64,000 nucleotides of DNA from Brasenia schreberi. Taxonomy: Eukaryota; Streptophyta; Magnoliopsida; Nymphaeales; Cabombaceae. Under the pieces are notes generated by a model, which did not search any database, was not told the origin of the DNA, and saw only the letters and a list, made by a program, of their open reading frames with translations. The stretch covers positions 34,677,001-34,741,000 of the forward strand of contig JAYKKT010000090.1 of assembly GCA_036023115.1 (NCBI GenBank), read 5' to 3'. The position numbers were made by a program, and so were the translations under genes. Shown here one piece after another: positions 59,989 to 64,000 of this stretch; position 1 is the stretch's first letter, and each line of letters opens with the position of its first letter.

Positions 59989-61465
59989 TGAACCGATTCG
60001 ACATATGACTGACAAAGACAATCAGGCTTCTAGGTTTTCTGATTCTAACCTTTTCTGTTTGTATGATCTTTGGGGTATTTTGATCTTATGCTGATGTATT
60101 AGCTGTAAGTTTATGGGCAAGGGGTTTGCTTATCAGTTTGATGGCTGTCATGGAGCCCATGCCCATCTTATAGAAGGCTAGCTTGTGTTCATTGGAGGAT
60201 GTCTTCTGTATTGTATGATTGTTGTGGTTTTAAACCTTACTGCTTTTCATATGTGGGCAGCTATGTCACAGAGACACCTTTAGGAGGTGAAGTATCGCCA
60301 CCGACATTGGTATGACACTGACACCATGTTGGTGTGGCACCGACACAATGTCGTGCAACTTTTACGCAATCAATGTGTGGAAGTTGTTTTTTAGGTGTTG
60401 TTAATGCAGTAAGGATCTTTTCTTATTCTCGTTTCTCGCCTATGCATTTGTTCTCTTCGCCACCATGCACAAGCTGATGGCCACCACCACCACGATCACT
60501 TGCTCCGCCCACTGCCTTTCTTATGATGTTGGTATGAGCTTTCTATATTAGTGGAGATATGAGCTTTCTCTATCGATTGATGGTTCCATGGAATTCTTTT
60601 GAAGATTGTCACTCGTTGCAACACTATTACCATTATAGTGGCCACCCATTTCTATTAACGAGCATCCCTAACCATTGTCACCATCATTACAGATGACAGT
60701 CAAGATTTGATTTGCATACCCATAATATGGAACTCACTGGTATGGTAGTCCTTCAATTGATGTTGTTGATAATGAAAAGCTATCATTTCTCATATAAAGG
60801 TTCATTTTGACTTACGTTTACAAATACAATTACAATTAAATTAGGTTTGCTTTAATATAAAGTTGTGTTGCTATTGTCATATAATTGATGTCTCACTTGT
60901 GATAGTTTGAATATTATATATAATATTATATATATTAGTCGTGTTCCCGTACTCGATAATTTTGAAATTTACGTGGACAGTATTCCTTATCTTCTCATGA
61001 TCATGGTACTAGCACGCTCTAGTGTCTTGGCGAGTGTGTTTGTGTGTGAGTGTTGGTGCATGCCCATCTCCATGTATATGTGCATACTGGCAAGCATGGA
61101 CTCATGCATATTTCATCCCGAAATTTATTTACTTATCTCTAATTTGCTGCGGTAGAAAATCAATCTGCCTTCGTATCCAAATTCAAAATCCAGTATGCAG
61201 GGTCCAGTTGTGTTGGATGTGAATTAAAATCCCATTGATATCTGTACCAACAAATGGGATCAAGTCTTTGTACCTGTCTAGTTGGAGTCCATTATTTCCA
61301 TTGTTATTCAACTTAACGGATCTTTTGGTTTCAGTCAGACAGCAGATGGTGATTAATGACATGTCTTGTTTCTAAATGCTATAAAATATATTTCATATTT
61401 GACCTGGTTCAGGTTGGAGTATGGGATGACTCAAAACCACGTCCCAGTACACTGTGGGTGCGTAC

Positions 61466-61466
<1 letters not shown>
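59989..61466 (+). other. 3' UTR and downstream spacer of the GH9 gene
   Basis: No gene seen. ORFs at 60907-61222 are unsupported. Confidence 0.4.

Positions 61467-61551
<85 letters not shown>
61467..61551. repeat. (GT)n-(GA)n microsatellite
   Basis: A short GT run followed by a long GA run. Confidence 0.95.
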
Positions 61552-61554
<3 letters not shown>

Positions 61555-61719
61555 GCAGCAAAAAGCGACCTACCTACCTAATAAAATATAGCAAGCGTAT
61601 GGAACGAACCATAAATAATCTGGCCTGGTAAAATAGTACCCCATCAGGTTTGGTAAACAAACCGAACAGAACATGGGTTATTAATGGCTTGTTCGCTAAT
61701 AAAAGATCTTGTTCATCTT

Positions 61720-61834
61720 GCAGAACGCGCAATAGCTCATCTGGCTAAGGGGTTGAGGCTCAAGTTGAAGGTCATGAGTTCTATATCTGGGGAAGGCGTC
61801 TGATTTCGGCCTCTCCATTATACAAATGAACAAG
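61720..61834 (+). mobile_element. tRNA-derived SINE (family 2)
   Basis: A-box-like TAGCTCATCTGGCTAAGG and B-box-like GGTCATGAGTTC, then TTTCGGCCTCTCCATTATAC. Flanks GATCTTGTTCATCTT (61705-61719) and GATCTTGTTCATTTT (61835-61849) look like a 15-bp target duplication. However, the same GATCTTGTTCATTTT also follows the fragment at 53.1 kb, so part of it may belong to the element. Confidence 0.6.
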
Positions 61835-61849
61835 GATCTTGTTCATTTT

Positions 61850-62756
61850 CGTCTCGTTATCTTGTTTGAGCCGAATCAAAAATGACCAACAGCCAAGCTT
61901 GATCGCCTGAACATGATGTACTCATTAAAGTTTGGAGTGTAACATTTCACTTATAATTTCGAGTAGAATAGTTGATTGATTGATTGTAAATTGTTAAGCC
62001 AAACTTTCATTTTTCATGCACTCGTGAAGTTTAAATATTTGATCATTTAGTTACATCATACTCTGTCCAGTTTTTCTGGTATATAACACAGCTTTCTAGT
62101 GTGTGCAACACAAACACATTTAATATGAGCTATTTTCAGCTCATATAGCTTGAGGAACCAGTTTGTGGTTCGATATTCACAAACCAGACATGAAGAGCCA
62201 GCTTGTGGCCAAACCACGAACCGCTCGGTTCATGTACGAGCCTCAATGCCCGCAGATAAGTTATAGAAACAAAAGTAACCTGCCCAAGTAAAACAATACG
62301 CCCATTGACGTTGAATCTTTATCCTGCTGTGCTTGAACCAATTAATAAAGCAGTATCCGGATACAGTATCAGGTTTTTGACTATTTTAATGCTCGGATCC
62401 GTCAGGTTTTGTTATATTTCAAAGCATCGCCACGTTTTCTCCACTTATTTGACACAATTTTTATCTGAATAAAAGGATAATGAGTCATCAGCGAGCTCGA
62501 TTAAGTCAAGCTCAACCAAGTCTATGAATGAACTCGAACTTGAGCTTCCATTTGAGCCCAACAAATTGATAGCTTTACCACACTAAATTCTGAATTAAAA
62601 AAAATAATACTGGGATTTGATCGAGATACTACATCCTGAGCTCCATCATCGTGATCTTCAGCTAGCTGGCAGCTCAAGCACCTAAATATAACAACCACCC
62701 CAATGCCATCGAACAATGCTAATGCTGTAAGTTACAAATGGAAATCCTTCCTTCTG
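61850..62756. other. Spacer, no feature seen
   Basis: AT-rich non-coding sequence. Confidence 0.4.
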
Positions 62757-62860
62757 GACGGAAACCGGTTTTCTTCTCCAAGCTTCCGCTCGTCTTCTTC
62801 AGCTTTTAGACGGAAACCGGTTTTCTTCTTCAAGCTTCCGCTCGTCTTCTTCAGCTTCAA
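62757..62860. repeat. 52-bp tandem duplication
   Basis: A unit starting GACGGAAACCGGTTTTCTTC occurs at 62757 and 62809 with two or three differences. Confidence 0.88.
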
Positions 62861-64000
62861 GTGGTTACAAAATCAATGAACTAATCCCTATTTGAGAGGA
62901 AGGGTCGAAATCTAAGATACCAAAACCATGACCGACATAGCAGCGCTTAGACGTGTGCCAATTCAACGTTATCCATACCCACAACCGATTTCGTGAAAAT
63001 AAAGCCTAGCAGAAAAAGAAGAATGAACCGTCCGCGCTGACTGCTCTGCACCTTTTCAAACGACTTCTTCACTGTGGTCGTTTTGGAGTTGAGGAAAGCG
63101 GTGCATCTATCGTGTGCCGAATGACAGCCGTGAAGATATATTGATCAGGATCTTGATGTATGGTGCCGATTTCTCTACGTTCAAATCGTTGTAAGTGAAG
63201 ATATCATGGAAAACCAACTACAAGTAGCTTCTTGGGAAGGCAGAGGTTGTTCATAACAAAAAAAATTCGGGAAATATATTATTTATATTCTTTTCTTACT
63301 TGTGGGTCAATGTAATTTGGAGGTTTGTCCTTCCAACAGCAGACGTCTCTTCAACCGAAAAAAAAATCAAATAATCTAACAAGCAAAGACAAGTTAACTT
63401 TTCTTACATAGAAAATCATGAAACTAAAGTACAACATGTAAGATGCAACAAATTCATTATCATTGCATGTAATGAGTGGGTGTCGGCTGGGTTCTATGTG
63501 GTTTATTGAACTGTAGAACTATTTGTTAAAATCCATAGTATCTGTATACTTGACAAACTAATATGTAAATTCCTAATCCCAGCTTAGCCATCAAAACAAA
63601 CTGAGGAACTAATAAATACTCTCTGTGTGTGCGTGCGTGCACACTACATAGTATTTGTATTTATATGTAAATATAAAATATGTTACCTTATAATCTCTCT
63701 CTCTCCCTACTCACTTTTTCTCTCAAACATTGGAGGTAGATCGTAGGTGTTGTTGGGTGGCAGTACATGATGAACAACTCATGCTTGAATTGTAATAACG
63801 AGTCTTAAAATCGTAAAAAGAAATCGAGACATTGAAAATCTACACAGGGAGTCAAATATAAAAGGTCATATTAATATCTTATTTAGTACATAATAGCAGA
63901 TATAAACAAAGTCTTATTATATAAAACACAGGTTCAGTACAAGATAGTAAAAAAGGTCTAGTACAACACCGCTATTGGCATGAGAAGAAGATTGTGCGTT
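62861..64000. other. Right-end spacer, no gene seen
   Basis: Non-coding as far as I can see; short GT/CT runs near 63628 and 63693. Confidence 0.4.

Noticed and set aside
60907..61222. ORFs downstream of the glucanase gene
   Set aside because: AT- and GT-rich composition, no homology recognised, no start context or splice sites.

Overview
The window is nuclear DNA from a flowering plant. Evidence: genes split by GT-AG introns with AT-rich interiors, plant-type protein families (root cap domain proteins, a KORRIGAN-type membrane endoglucanase, plant-type CAP-H), Ty1/copia and RTE-clade retrotransposons, tRNA-derived SINEs, hAT-like miniature elements and long (TA)n/(GA)n microsatellites. I cannot name the species from sequence alone. 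No CRISPR, operon or prokaryotic feature is present.

Region 1 (1-20.6 kb): three tandem copies of one block, each carrying a two-exon gene for a short secreted root cap domain protein (copy A partial at 123-871, copy B 7567-9767, copy C 17096-19239). The duplicated flanks have since diverged. Copy A's 3' flank took an RTE LINE. A copia remnant lies between A and B. Microsatellites, a hAT-like MITE, a GGCC-rich repeat and another LINE lie between B and C. Copy C lost about 640 bp downstream. A fourth, decayed exon-2 copy sits apart at about 34.35 kb.

Region 2 (20.9-32.6 kb, minus): a complete 13-exon condensin I kleisin subunit gene (CAP-H/condensin complex subunit 2). The exons as I splice them give an uninterrupted 679-residue frame. 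One intron holds a nearly full-length but dead Ty1/copia element, which itself contains a chimeric RTE insertion. A second intron holds an RTE fragment with an unusually long 49-bp target duplication.

Region 3 (35.2-41.7 kb, plus): a 17-exon cytosolic-type lysyl-tRNA synthetase gene. All splice sites and most exons are clean, but exons 10 and 11 carry four small frameshifting indels.

Region 4 (41.7-52.3 kb): repeat-rich. It contains a SINE split by a LINE, an unrecognised minus-strand exon cluster (43.4-44.85 kb), the best-preserved RTE fragment (reverse transcriptase with FADD, exact 16-bp target duplication), a hAT-like MITE, GGCC-rich and AT-rich repeats, and microsatellites.

Region 5 (52.3-60.0 kb, plus): a six-exon KORRIGAN-like GH9 endo-1,4-beta-glucanase. 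Five exons are clean; exon 3 is full of stops and indels. The rest (60-64 kb) is non-coding with a SINE and tandem repeats.

The genes do not form a joint pathway. The root cap array is a local tandem family; the condensin, synthetase and glucanase genes are unrelated neighbours. I found no convincing new biological system. The most useful leads are the tandem root cap family with its orphan relic, the clustered lesions in two otherwise clean genes, and several well-delimited retrotransposition events, including a chimeric RTE and a nested SINE/LINE pair.
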